Origin: Gammaproteobacteria bacterium
GTDB lineage: Bacteria; Pseudomonadota; Gammaproteobacteria; Ga0077536
Reading direction: 5' to 3'
DNA length: 64,000 nt
Assembly (NCBI GenBank): GCA_024234975.1
Contig: JACKNH010000008.1
Coordinates: 141,303 to 205,302 of the forward strand
The position numbers and the translations under genes are program-made. The notes beneath the pieces are model-generated. The model had not been told where the DNA came from, did not search any database, and was given only the letters and a program-made list of their open reading frames with translations. Below, one piece after another: positions 33,959 through 42,587 of this stretch (the first letter of the stretch is position 1; every line of letters starts with the position of its first letter).

Positions 33959-35908
33959 TTCCGGGCGATTGCGAAACAGGTCCAGCGCTTGCGGATTCGC
34001 CAGCGCTTCGGCGTTCTTCACCGCGCGGCCGTGCACCACATCGCGTACCGCCATCTCCACAATCTTGCCGCTCTTGGTGCGCGGTATATCACTGACTTGC
34101 AGCACGCGCGCGGGCACATGGCGTGGCGTGGTGTTGGCACGGATCTGCTTGCGAATGCGGTCGGTCAACGCTTCATCCAGTGTGCAGCCCTCGCGCAGAC
34201 GGACGAACAGCACCACGCGCACATCGTTGTCCCAGTCCTGACCGATAGCCAGCGCTTCGGCAACCTCGTCCAGCTTCTCGACCTGACGATAGATCTCCGC
34301 GGTGCCGATGCGCACACCGCCGGGATTCAATGTGGCATCTGAACGGCCGTGGATGATGATGCCGCCGTGTTCGGTAAACTCGGCGAAATCGCCGTGACAC
34401 CAGATACCTGGAATGCGATCAAAGTACGCGGCGTGATATTTCGCACCATCGGCATCGTTCCAGAAGCCCGTCGGCATGGAGGGGAATGGCTGGCGGCATA
34501 CGAGTTCACCTTTACCTTCGGACAGTGACACGCCATCGCAGTCAACGATATCCACCGCCAGCCCGAGGCCGCGGCACTGAATCTCGCCCTGCCAGACCGG
34601 CAACAGCGGGTTGCCGAGTACGAAGCAGGAGATGATGTCGGTGCCGCCGGAAATAGACGCGACTTGCGCATTCGGCTGCACATCGCGATAGAGGTAAGCG
34701 AAACTGTCGGGCGACAGCGGCGAGCCCGTGGACATGATCATCCGCATCGCGGCAAGGTCATGGGTTGTGGCCGGCTGCAATCCCGCTTTCAGACAGCTGT
34801 CGACAAACTTCGCGCCGACACCGAAATGCGAACATCCCTCCTGTGCGGCGAAATCGAACAATATTGATCCGTCGCGCGCGAATGGGGAGCCGTCAAAAAG
34901 CAGCAAGGTGGCGTCGGAAGCGAGTGCGGACGCCAGCCAGTTCCACATCATCCAGCCCAGCGTGGTGAAGTAGAACACCTTGTCACCGGGCTTGATGTCG
35001 CAGTGATAACGATGCTCCTTTAAATGCTGCAGCAGGGTACCGCCGGCGCCGTGCACGATACATTTCGGCACCCCGGTCGTGCCCGATGAATACATGATGT
35101 ACAGCGGATGATTGAACGGCAGGCGTTCGTATTGCGGGACCGTGCTATCGGTGAAGGACGAGGTGAACCCGGACAACGTAACGGCATGTTTGATTTGCTG
35201 GATGTCGGGCTGCTCATTCAAGAACGGCGCCACGACAACGCGTTCTACCGTCGGCAGCATGGCGACGATATCCGCCACCTTGGCGCGGATGTCGATGCGC
35301 TTGCCGTTGTACAGGTAGCCGTCGACGGTCAGCAGCAGCTTCGGTGTGGTCTGCCCAAAGCGGTCGACCACGCCTTGCACGCCGAAATCGGGCGAAGCGG
35401 AGGTGAATACCGCGCCGACGGTGGCTGCCGCCAGCATCGCGATCACACCTTCGGCGATATTCGGCAGCAAGCCCGCCACCCGGTCGCCCGGCATGATGCC
35501 GGCCGCTTTGAAGGCCGCCGCGAGGCGCGCGACTTGCGTCAACAACTCCGGCCGGCTGATACGACGCTGCCGCCCGTCTTCACCGTAAAAGATGAGCGCG
35601 TGTTCATTACCGCTGGCCCGTAGCAGGTTTTCGGCAAAGTTGAGGCGGGCATCGGGAAACCAGCGCGCACCCGGCATCCGGTCGAGATGTTCAGCCGCAC
35701 GTCCGCCCCGCTCACCGATGACACCGCAATCTTCCCAGACCGCCGTCCAGAACGATTCCGGCTCGGTGATCGACCACTGCCAGAACGTCGGATAATCAGC
35801 GAATTCCTTGCCCACCGCTTCGGCACAGGTCTGCATCAGCCGGGTCAGATTGGCGGCGGCGATAGCGGCGGCGGAGGGTTGCCAGAGCGGCTGTGCGGTG
35901 GGCGTCAT
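33947..35908 (-). CDS. aacS: Acetoacetyl-CoA synthetase
   Basis: 653 residues from ATG 35908; the frame extends to 36052, but those 48 codons overlap the next gene's promoter region. The N-terminal ACAS domain (LMQTCAEAVGKEFADYPTFW, WRVED-like region GARWFPDARLNFAENLL) is followed by the adenylation motif YSSGTTGVPKCIVHGAGG, then TTLGWMMWNWLASAL, ISGGTDIISCFVLGNPLLPV and GRSDATLNPGGVRIGTAEIY. GKIVEMAVRDVVHG carries the catalytic Lys (motif SGK). FVLGNP and ISGGTDI are typical of acetoacetate-CoA ligases rather than acetyl-CoA synthetases. It activates acetoacetate, for example from polyhydroxybutyrate or ketone use. No related gene is adjacent. Confidence 0.93.
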   Translation of the reverse strand: MTPTAQPLWQPSAAAIAAANLTRLMQTCAEAVGKEFADYPTFWQWSITEPESFWTAVWEDCGVIGERGGRAAEHLDRMPGARWFPDARLNFAENLLRASGNEHALIFYGEDGRQRRISRPELLTQVARLAAAFKAAGIMPGDRVAGLLPNIAEGVIAMLAAATVGAVFTSASPDFGVQGVVDRFGQTTPKLLLTVDGYLYNGKRIDIRAKVADIVAMLPTVERVVVAPFLNEQPDIQQIKHAVTLSGFTSSFTDSTVPQYERLPFNHPLYIMYSSGTTGVPKCIVHGAGGTLLQHLKEHRYHCDIKPGDKVFYFTTLGWMMWNWLASALASDATLLLFDGSPFARDGSILFDFAAQEGCSHFGVGAKFVDSCLKAGLQPATTHDLAAMRMIMSTGSPLSPDSFAYLYRDVQPNAQVASISGGTDIISCFVLGNPLLPVWQGEIQCRGLGLAVDIVDCDGVSLSEGKGELVCRQPFPSMPTGFWNDADGAKYHAAYFDRIPGIWCHGDFAEFTEHGGIIIHGRSDATLNPGGVRIGTAEIYRQVEKLDEVAEALAIGQDWDNDVRVVLFVRLREGCTLDEALTDRIRKQIRANTTPRHVPARVLQVSDIPRTKSGKIVEMAVRDVVHGRAVKNAEALANPQALDLFRNRPELAS

Positions 35909-36050
35909 ACGATGGATTCCAATGTCCGTACGGTTCGCGACTCTCAGGCGCGCCACTATAAAACAGTCGGCGAGTTCGCGGTAACCGCTGGACGGATGAC
36001 ATGGACTGCCGTCGTGTACACTGCCCTGAACGACCGACAAGGAGCCTGTC

Positions 36051-37220
36051 ATGGCCTACCGCATCCTGACCCGCGACGAACATTTCACCGCGCCCGGTCC
36101 CAAGCGCATTCTGACGTTGGACGGGGGGGGCTTGAAGGGCATTGTCACGTTGGGTTTTCTTGCAAGGGTGGAATCCCTGCTGCGTGAACGTCATGGCAAC
36201 GACGCTGGCTTTCGCCTCGCACACTATTTCGATTTGATTGCCGGGACTTCCACCGGCGCCATCATTGCCGCGGCGCTGGCAAAGGGCATGACCGTGGCGG
36301 AAGTCACGGCCTACTACCTGCAGATGGGCACCAAGGTATTCAAGAGCAGCTGGTTCCGCCACGGCGCTGTCCTTGCGCGATACGACGATGACCGCCTGCG
36401 GGACTTGTTGAAGGAGGTGCTGGGTGAAGCAACCACCCTGGGCGATGCTTCTTTGCTCACCGGCGTGATGTTCGTCACCAAGCGCGTGGATACCGGCAGC
36501 CCCTGGCCATTGGGCAACAATCCGCGCGGCCGTTATTTCGGCACGCCGGCAGACCGGCACTACGTCGGCAATGGCGACTACCCGTTGTGGCAGGTGGTGC
36601 GGGCTTCCACCGCGGCGCCGACGTTCTTCGATCCGGAATCCTTCACCATCACCGAAGCCTGCAGTGATCGGCAGGCAGTGCACGGCACGTTCGTCGATGG
36701 CGGCGTCAGTCCGTTCAACAACCCTTCATTGCAAGCCTTCATGTACGCGACGCTGGCCGGCTATCGCGTCCAATGGCCCAAGGGCGCGGACAATCTGCTC
36801 GTCTGCTCGGTTGGCACCGGCATGGTCGACCCGGCGCGGGCCCCTGCGAAAATCGCCGCCGCCGGTGCGGTGCAGGCGTTGATGTCGCTGATGGATGACT
36901 GCGCCTCATTGGTCGAAACGATGATGCAGTGGATGGCCGGCGGCACCAAGGTGAAAACCATCGACAGAGAGCTGGGCGACCTGCGCGGAGACTTGCTCAC
37001 CAGCACGCCATTGTTCACCTACTCCCGATACGATGTGTCCTTCACCGCGGATTGCGTGAACGCATTGGTGCCCGGACTTTCGGCGAAGCAGATTGCATCA
37101 CTGAGCGAAATGGACGAGACCGATAATCTCCAGGTGTGGAAGTCGATTGGTGAGAAGGCGGCTGAAACGACCGTCGAAGCCGCGGATTTCCCGCCGCAAT
37201 TTAATCTGCCGGAAGCGTGA
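36051..37220 (+). CDS. Patatin-like phospholipase
   Basis: 389 residues. KRILTLDGGGLKGIVTLGFL contains the glycine-rich oxyanion motif (DGGGLKG), FDLIAGTSTGAIIAAALAKG holds the nucleophile Ser in GTSTG, and GTFVDGGVSPFNNPSLQAF has the catalytic Asp in DGG. This is a complete Ser-Asp dyad; the enzyme probably hydrolyses acyl esters of lipids. There is no signal peptide. AAGGAGCCTGTC before the ATG is a good ribosome site. A small repeat protein starts two bases after its stop, so they are one unit. Patatins are sometimes effectors in anti-phage systems (CBASS CapV), but no nucleotide cyclase is near, so a defence role is only speculation. Confidence 0.93.
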   Translation: MAYRILTRDEHFTAPGPKRILTLDGGGLKGIVTLGFLARVESLLRERHGNDAGFRLAHYFDLIAGTSTGAIIAAALAKGMTVAEVTAYYLQMGTKVFKSSWFRHGAVLARYDDDRLRDLLKEVLGEATTLGDASLLTGVMFVTKRVDTGSPWPLGNNPRGRYFGTPADRHYVGNGDYPLWQVVRASTAAPTFFDPESFTITEACSDRQAVHGTFVDGGVSPFNNPSLQAFMYATLAGYRVQWPKGADNLLVCSVGTGMVDPARAPAKIAAAGAVQALMSLMDDCASLVETMMQWMAGGTKVKTIDRELGDLRGDLLTSTPLFTYSRYDVSFTADCVNALVPGLSAKQIASLSEMDETDNLQVWKSIGEKAAETTVEAADFPPQFNLPEA

Positions 37221-37221
37221 A

Positions 37222-37629
37222 ATGACAGACGACACAACCACTGGCAATCTCGCGCGCTATCGCAAGAAGCAACAACAGGTTGTCACCGCCGTGCAGCTGG
37301 CATTGGACACCGACGGGTTCACTTATCGTAAGTGGGGTGGCGTCCAGCGCTGCAAGCCGGGCGACTGGATTGTGAATAACGATGGTGATGTGTATACCGT
37401 TGATGCGGAAAGTTTCGCTGACACATATGCGCAGATTAGCCCCGGTCGCTATGTCAAAACGGCCATCGTCTGGGCGGAAGTCGCGGCCAACGATGGCGCC
37501 ATCGAAACCAAGGAAGGCGCGACGCAATACAGCGCCGGTGACTATATCGTCTACAACGGTCCACAACGGACCGATGGTTACGCCGTCAAGACGGAAAAAT
37601 TCCAAAGCATGTACGAACCGGCCGACTGA
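37222..37629 (+). CDS. Small repeat protein coupled to the patatin
   Basis: 135 residues. ATG 37222 lies two bases after the patatin stop, with GGAAGCG as ribosome site. Two similar units are visible: CKPGDWIVNNDGDVYTVDAE with SFADTYAQI, and YSAGDYIVYNGPQRTDGYAV with KTEKFQSMYEP. The pattern is PGDW/Y-I-V, then Y-x-V, x-F-x-x-x-Y. This GDY-type unit appears in many uncharacterised bacterial proteins, as far as I recall. It is acidic, soluble, without cysteines in the repeats except one before the first. It is possibly a partner or inhibitor of the patatin. Function unknown. Confidence 0.75.
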   Translation: MTDDTTTGNLARYRKKQQQVVTAVQLALDTDGFTYRKWGGVQRCKPGDWIVNNDGDVYTVDAESFADTYAQISPGRYVKTAIVWAEVAANDGAIETKEGATQYSAGDYIVYNGPQRTDGYAVKTEKFQSMYEPAD

Positions 37630-37646
37630 CGCGGCGTCGCCGACGA

Positions 37647-38570
37647 TCAGTCGGTTGTCATTGCCGGCAAGCCAGCCAGCCACGCGGTATCGGCCGGCCA
37701 TGCCGGTGCATCTTCGCCGGTGGATTCACCGGCTTCGGCGGCATCATTCAGGTATCTGCGATAGGCCGCGTCGTAGGCATTGAATGTCACCGCCGCCTGT
37801 CCGTACCAGCGCAGGTTATCCAGCGGTTCCCCGGCCAGTCTCGCCGGATCAACCATGAAAGCGCGTACCTTGTCGCGGGCCGCAGCATCGAACTCTCTTG
37901 AATATTCAACCAGACCTTCGCGCAGCGGCGCGCGCCAGTCGCCGGTGAAAGTAGCGCCCTTCAGCCGGATATGGGCGCGCAGGGTGGCAAGGTAATAGCG
38001 GATGCCGCTGCCGGACGGCGCATTGGTGATGGCCTGGCTCAGCGTAGTGAGGTGTCGCGCGGCACTGGCAGCGTCCCAATCCGATCGTCCCGCGGCACTC
38101 CACCACCACGTCAATGCCTCGTGCGAACGATACAGCCCGAGGTCACGCGCATTGCCGGCATCGTCGACCTTGAATTGCGCAAAGGCCGCGCGCGCCATGT
38201 TCGGTTTGCCGCCGGTGAGTAACAGCAAGGCCTTGCGCAACTGCAGGGCGTTGACGGTCCGCGCAAGGTTGGGATATTGCGCATTGGCGGCGATGAAGGC
38301 ATCGATACGGGCTACCGCGGCATCACGTTGAGCCGCGGCCTGACGTTGAATATCAATGGAGCCGCCAGCACTGCCGGCATCCACCGAATCGGCGGTCACC
38401 GGCTCGGTCTGCGCGAGCAGCAAAGTGCCCTGGTCCTGCACCAGTCGTTCCGCCAGCGCGGCGTTGGAGGCATCGACTATCGATTTGACCTCTTGTTGCG
38501 TGACACAGCCGTTACCCAGTGCGATGGTTACGGCGAGCAGGACAAAACGTGTAACGTTGCGGAAGTTCAT
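37647..38570 (-). CDS. Lipoprotein of unknown function
   Basis: 307 residues. The N-terminus VTRFVLLAVTIALGNGCVTQ is a lipoprotein signal with a lipobox-like LGNGC. Residues 25-110 look like a helical coiled segment (EVKSIVDASNAALAERLVQD, RIDAFIAANAQYPNLARTVN). The rest is helical with TPR-like spacing (LQLRKALLLLTGGKPNMARA, YLATLRAHIRLKGATFTGDW). It is translationally coupled to the 656-residue protein upstream (ATGA overlap at 38567-38570) and converges on the patatin unit with 17 bases between stops. No family recognised. Confidence 0.8.
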   Translation of the reverse strand: MNFRNVTRFVLLAVTIALGNGCVTQQEVKSIVDASNAALAERLVQDQGTLLLAQTEPVTADSVDAGSAGGSIDIQRQAAAQRDAAVARIDAFIAANAQYPNLARTVNALQLRKALLLLTGGKPNMARAAFAQFKVDDAGNARDLGLYRSHEALTWWWSAAGRSDWDAASAARHLTTLSQAITNAPSGSGIRYYLATLRAHIRLKGATFTGDWRAPLREGLVEYSREFDAAARDKVRAFMVDPARLAGEPLDNLRWYGQAAVTFNAYDAAYRRYLNDAAEAGESTGEDAPAWPADTAWLAGLPAMTTD

Positions 38571-40537
38571 GCGACGATCTCCTGGCCTGCGACATCGTAG
38601 ATTTGCGCTAGCAGTGTCGCGAACAGTGCTTTGAATTCAGGTGTTCCGGGTTGCGGGAAATTTGTGGTCGTAGCGAAGCGTTCGACCAGCGCAACCACGG
38701 CAATCGGCACGTCTTCCTGCGCCAGGCGTTGACCGATGACCTTGCCGGATTCATCCAGTGCACCGGCAACCACTTCGTTGAGCCGTGTGGTGAGCACTTG
38801 CGCATCTGCAGGCAGTGTGCGCCCGCGCACCGCGACAATTCCCAACACCCGCTGCATGGCGGCGATCAGCGCCGCGCCACCAAGCAGGCGCTTCGGATCC
38901 TGTTCGGCCGCATCGAGCACCGCGCCGGTCACCGCTTGCGCGAGACCGCCGCGCAACTTCACAAACAACTGTTCATTCGCGGCCACGGCATCGACCACCA
39001 GCCCGACCAGTGTTTCCGCCTGCACCGTGGAGATGCCCCCGTAGGCCACACGCTCGGCGAGATTACCGGCAACCTCGCCGATGATGTCGGCGAACTTCGT
39101 GTGCAGGAGATCCTTGTTGGAGGCCACCGCGGTCAACGCGCCGGCCACCGTCGCGTCCGCCAGGGAAGCCACGCCGAAGGTGCGCACCGCCGCCATCCGG
39201 CCCAGCACATTGCTCAGCATCGAGTTGACCAGAGTATTGTCCGCGGCGATGACTTCCGGGTAACGCGACAGCACGCCGAGCGTGTCACGCGCATAACGTT
39301 CCAGCGCCGGCTGGGTGAAGGCCTTGCGCAGGCCGGTGTCCGCCACGGTGCCGGCCACTGAAACGATGACTTCGCGCAGCCAATCCTGGCGGATGTCCTC
39401 GGCGAGGATGCCGGGGTCGGCAAATACGTTGATGGCGGCTTCGACCACGGCGATGAACGTCTGCTTGTTTGGCGGACCGTGCTCGAATGCATCAGCCAAT
39501 GCGCCGACCGCAGCGGTCAGCGAGGCATTCAGAATCGCTTCGTCTTCATCCAGCAGTCGCGGGCCGTGGCGCTGAAGCGCGGCGAACCCGGCGCCGATCA
39601 ACGAATGCCAGTTATCGTGGAAGAAGGCTTCGAAATCGCTGGCGTCACCGGCTTTCTCCGCCGCGTGTACCAGCACGTCGGCCAGGATCTGCTCCCAGAC
39701 TTCGGCATCGTCTTCTGACAGGTAATCGGCGCCTTCAGTCAGGACACTACGCAACAGTTCATTGATGCCCTTGCCTTGAAACAGGCCGAACAGGAAATCA
39801 TCCGCATTGGGCGCCTGCGCGCCCGCTCGCGCGACGGCCGACAGCAGTCGCTCCACCCACTCGCGACCACCGGCCAGCGATTCGCGCTCGTCGATAGCGA
39901 CCTGCAGCGTAGCGGTAAGCGCCTGGCGCAACACCGCGCCCCAGCCGGTCATGGTGCCGAGATCAGGCTCGGCAAATTTCACCAGTACCGATTCGACCAG
40001 CTCCCGGGTCGGTTCGTGGTTGATGACAAAGCGGGTGTTCTGCGCGGCAACTTCGGTGAGTACATCCAGCACCGTGGCGCCGATACGAAAACCCAGGCTG
40101 TTGGCGCGGAGATCAGTGTCGGCGGCGAGGAAGAAAGTGAAATCGCGAACCTGCGCATCTTCCAGGTTCCAGACGCTGCTGCGCGCCAGCAAGGCTTCGG
40201 CGAACGCGCGGTCAGGTTTGAACAAAGGGGTTGCGATGCTTTCCAGCACACCGTAACGCCGGCAGAGGTCGGTCAGCGTCGCCGGATCGCCATCGGCAAC
40301 AGCTTGTTCGATGTGGCCACGAGCGGTGGCATCCAATTCTACCGAACGAAGAACCGTGCGCAGTGCAGTCCGCATCTTTGGTGCGCTGGGGTTGAGTGCG
40401 ACCGCCGGGAACGGCAGCGATATCGCCGAACGCAACGCCGTTTCCTCCGCCTGGATCTCATCCAGCCGTTTGGAAAGTTTCAAGGCACCGGAGACAACCG
40501 AGACGGCGAGACTGGCAACGTCGGGTGAGATAGCCAT
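38567..40537 (-). CDS. Large soluble all-helical protein of unknown function
   Basis: 656 residues from ATG 40537, preceded by AGGAGGA. There is no signal peptide. The N-terminus (PDVASLAVSVVSGALKLSKR, LDEIQAEETALRSAISLPFP) is followed by a long run of amphipathic helices with HEAT/ARM-like rhythm (AVEAAINVFADPGILAEDI, SLTAAVGALADAFEHGPPN, GAVLDAAEQDPKRLLGGAAL). No catalytic motif was seen. The gene is coupled to the downstream lipoprotein, implying a joint role in which a cytoplasmic helical scaffold and an envelope protein share expression. Composition and codon use look like the surrounding genes. I do not recognise a family. Confidence 0.8.
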   Translation of the reverse strand: MAISPDVASLAVSVVSGALKLSKRLDEIQAEETALRSAISLPFPAVALNPSAPKMRTALRTVLRSVELDATARGHIEQAVADGDPATLTDLCRRYGVLESIATPLFKPDRAFAEALLARSSVWNLEDAQVRDFTFFLAADTDLRANSLGFRIGATVLDVLTEVAAQNTRFVINHEPTRELVESVLVKFAEPDLGTMTGWGAVLRQALTATLQVAIDERESLAGGREWVERLLSAVARAGAQAPNADDFLFGLFQGKGINELLRSVLTEGADYLSEDDAEVWEQILADVLVHAAEKAGDASDFEAFFHDNWHSLIGAGFAALQRHGPRLLDEDEAILNASLTAAVGALADAFEHGPPNKQTFIAVVEAAINVFADPGILAEDIRQDWLREVIVSVAGTVADTGLRKAFTQPALERYARDTLGVLSRYPEVIAADNTLVNSMLSNVLGRMAAVRTFGVASLADATVAGALTAVASNKDLLHTKFADIIGEVAGNLAERVAYGGISTVQAETLVGLVVDAVAANEQLFVKLRGGLAQAVTGAVLDAAEQDPKRLLGGAALIAAMQRVLGIVAVRGRTLPADAQVLTTRLNEVVAGALDESGKVIGQRLAQEDVPIAVVALVERFATTTNFPQPGTPEFKALFATLLAQIYDVAGQEIVA

Positions 40538-40668
40538 CCATTCCTCCTTGTGGATATGCCGGCCGAGGGCGTGCGGATTCACCGCACTATAGTGCCTCCT
40601 CATGAAGTGTGAAACCGCGAAATCCGGTAACCCGTGGTAAATGCGCCAAGGAAATCCGCGCCGTTGAC

Positions 40669-40697
40669 TTGCAACGGTCGATAGCGCCGTTTATGTT
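40669..40697 (+). promoter_or_regulatory. Promoter of the small SnoaL-like gene
   Basis: ttgcaa (40669-40674) and tatgtt (40692-40697) are separated by exactly 17 bases. Transcription would start about 28 bases before the ATG at 40732. Confidence 0.55.
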
Positions 40698-40731
40698 GCC
40701 GACGCATTGACCCGCAGACGGAAATTCAGAT

Positions 40732-41118
40732 ATGCGTACAGCAGCCGAAGAAGCAAATCTCAAACACGTGTTGGAGATGTTCCACCAGGTTCTCGTCCCG
40801 CTGGATTCAACCAAGGTCGATCAATACATCTCACCGGACTATATCCAGCACAGCCAGATGGCGGCGCCGGGTGTCGACAGTCTCAAAGCGTTTCTTGATG
40901 CGCGACGCGGCGACAGTCCCGACGCCACCCAGGAAATGAAGCGCGCGTTTGTCGATGGTGACCACGTGATACTGCACTACCACGTGCGGCGGTTTAAAGG
41001 TGACCCCGGCTTTGCCGTGATGGACATCTTCCGCGTGGCGGACGGTCTCATCGTCGAGCATTGGGACTGCGTGCAGGAAGTGCCGACGGATTCGCCGAAT
41101 CCCAACTCGATGTTCTGA
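40732..41118 (+). CDS. SnoaL-like protein (polyketide-cyclase-type NTF2 fold)
   Basis: 128 residues. NLKHVLEMFHQVLVPLDSTK then VDQYISPDYIQHSQMAAPGV and LKAFLDARRG form the helical half. VDGDHVILHYHVRRFKGDPG and FAVMDIFRVADGLIVEHWDC form the sheet, with the family's typical DIFR-x-x-DGLI-x-EHWD. Proteins of this type include cyclases and many predicted SnoaL-like aldol condensation-related proteins. The gene has its own promoter and stands alone. Substrate unknown. Confidence 0.85.
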   Translation: MRTAAEEANLKHVLEMFHQVLVPLDSTKVDQYISPDYIQHSQMAAPGVDSLKAFLDARRGDSPDATQEMKRAFVDGDHVILHYHVRRFKGDPGFAVMDIFRVADGLIVEHWDCVQEVPTDSPNPNSMF

Positions 41119-41177
41119 CTGACCCGCTGCACCACCCATCACCGCCGTCACGCCGGCGCGAACGCAACTTCTTTCCC

Positions 41178-41268
41178 CCGTCATTCCGGACACCGCGCCA
41201 GCGGTGAGCCGGAATCCATGCGGCGCGGCTCGAAGCCGCATGGATCCCCGCTTTCGCGGGAACGACGG
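41178..41268. repeat. Palindromic intergenic repeat element
   Basis: The element runs from cgtcattccgg to cgcgggaacgacgg and resembles the short palindromic repeats dispersed between proteobacterial genes (typical half: tggatccccgctttcgcggg). Its centre has a perfect nine-base stem, ccatgcggc/gccgcatgg (around 41216-41242), and the right half has cccgc-ttt-cgcggg. It sits between the SnoaL-like gene and the convergent MetE-like gene and may end both transcripts. Only one copy was noticed in this window. Confidence 0.6.
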
Positions 41269-41295
41269 ATAGATGTGATTGGCGACTGGCAGTGA

Positions 41296-42471
41296 TTACC
41301 AGAGTTGTTCGCTGGCCAGCTTTGCGCCTTCGACCAGCGATGCGAGTTTGGCCCAGGCGAGTTGTGGATGCAGTCTGCCGCCGAAGCCGCAGTCGGTGCT
41401 GGCGATCACATTTTCCCGGCCGACGATGTTCGCGAAGCGGACGATACGGTCAGCCACGGTTTCCGGATGTTCCAGCACGCTGGTCTTGTGCGTGACAACC
41501 CCGGGAATGATGGCCTTGCCCTCGGGCAGTTTCACATCCTTCCACACCTTCCATTCATGTTCGTGGCGTGGATTGGCGGCTTCAAAGGAATACTGGCTGG
41601 AGTTGATCTGCAACATCAGGTCGATGACGTCCTTCATCGGAATGTCCGCGCTGTGCGGACCGTGCCAGCTGCCCCAGCACAGATGGTAGCGGACCTGATC
41701 CAGCGGCACGCCTTCCAGCGAATGATTCAACAGGTCGACATGGCCCTTGGCCCATTTGCGGAAGCCGGCGACGTCGTCATTCTTCGAATAGAACATCTCG
41801 TAGATGTTGACCAGGATTGGATCATCAATCTGTACGTTGAGTCCGGCCGCGGTGATCGCGCGGTATTCGTCGCGCATGGCTTCTGCGATCGCGACCGCCT
41901 GCTCTTCATTCGATTGGTAGTATTCCGAAGGTCCTACCTGCACACCGGTGAAGGCCGCACTCATGAAGTTGTCGGTGACATTGACCTTGCCCAGCGCGGA
42001 TTTGAAGTTGCCGATGTCACGCTGGATCAGGTTGTGCCCGGTATACGACACCGCGCCGGTGTTGACCGGAAAAACGAACGATTTTTCTTTCCGGCCTTCC
42101 TCCACACCGCCGCCACCGGCCTCGTAGAACTCGCGAAAGTTCAACCAGTCCTTGCTTTCGCCCAGGATCACCCCCAGCGGATTATCCATGGCGTTCATTT
42201 CACGCAGTTCATAACCGGCCAACCGGTCATAGATGTAAGTGGCCCATGCGCCGTAATCTGTCTCCTCCGACATCGGTTTACCGAACTCACCGTCGTTGAC
42301 CACGTCGATACCGATTTCGGCCTGCTTGCTGACCACGCCATCGATGGCATCGCGCAACACCTGCTCGAGTTGTTCGCCCGACAGCCGCTGGCGGAACGCT
42401 TCGATCAAAGCTGGGGGACGCGGCAGGCTGCCGACGTGTGTCGTGAGGATACGGTCAGTGCTTCGTTTCAT
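41296..42471 (-). CDS. MetE-like (cobalamin-independent methionine synthase C-terminal) protein
   Basis: 391 residues, a single-barrel form much shorter than full MetE. It starts ILTTHVGSLPRPPALIEAFR, the usual opening of this subfamily, with zinc-site candidates at HLCWGSWHGPHSADIP (His and Cys), FEAANPRHEHEW (Glu) and VIASTDCGFGGRLHP (Cys). ITAAGLNVQIDDPILVN is the conserved barrel core. The subfamily includes methyltransferases and thiol-alkyl transferases (for example epoxyalkane:coenzyme M transferase); the substrate here cannot be named. The gene is minus strand, followed 24 bases on by the repeat element. Confidence 0.88.
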   Translation of the reverse strand: MKRSTDRILTTHVGSLPRPPALIEAFRQRLSGEQLEQVLRDAIDGVVSKQAEIGIDVVNDGEFGKPMSEETDYGAWATYIYDRLAGYELREMNAMDNPLGVILGESKDWLNFREFYEAGGGGVEEGRKEKSFVFPVNTGAVSYTGHNLIQRDIGNFKSALGKVNVTDNFMSAAFTGVQVGPSEYYQSNEEQAVAIAEAMRDEYRAITAAGLNVQIDDPILVNIYEMFYSKNDDVAGFRKWAKGHVDLLNHSLEGVPLDQVRYHLCWGSWHGPHSADIPMKDVIDLMLQINSSQYSFEAANPRHEHEWKVWKDVKLPEGKAIIPGVVTHKTSVLEHPETVADRIVRFANIVGRENVIASTDCGFGGRLHPQLAWAKLASLVEGAKLASEQLW

Positions 42472-42587
42472 CGAATGTGGCCTTTGCTCGTTGACGGTTG
42501 AACGGGAAACATCGTTGACAGATCATCCTAATGCGCTGATGCGCCATGGGCAATCCAACCGGTCCGACGCGGATCAATACATCGCTA

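Noticed and set aside
36051..37629. Patatin pair as a CBASS anti-phage operon
   Set aside because: No CD-NTase, HORMA/TRIP13 or E1/E2-like gene lies in the neighbourhood, so the defence call is not supported.
41305..42501. 398-codon plus-strand frame opposite the MetE-like gene
   Set aside because: The minus-strand product has the expected motifs from start to end; the plus-strand translation has none.
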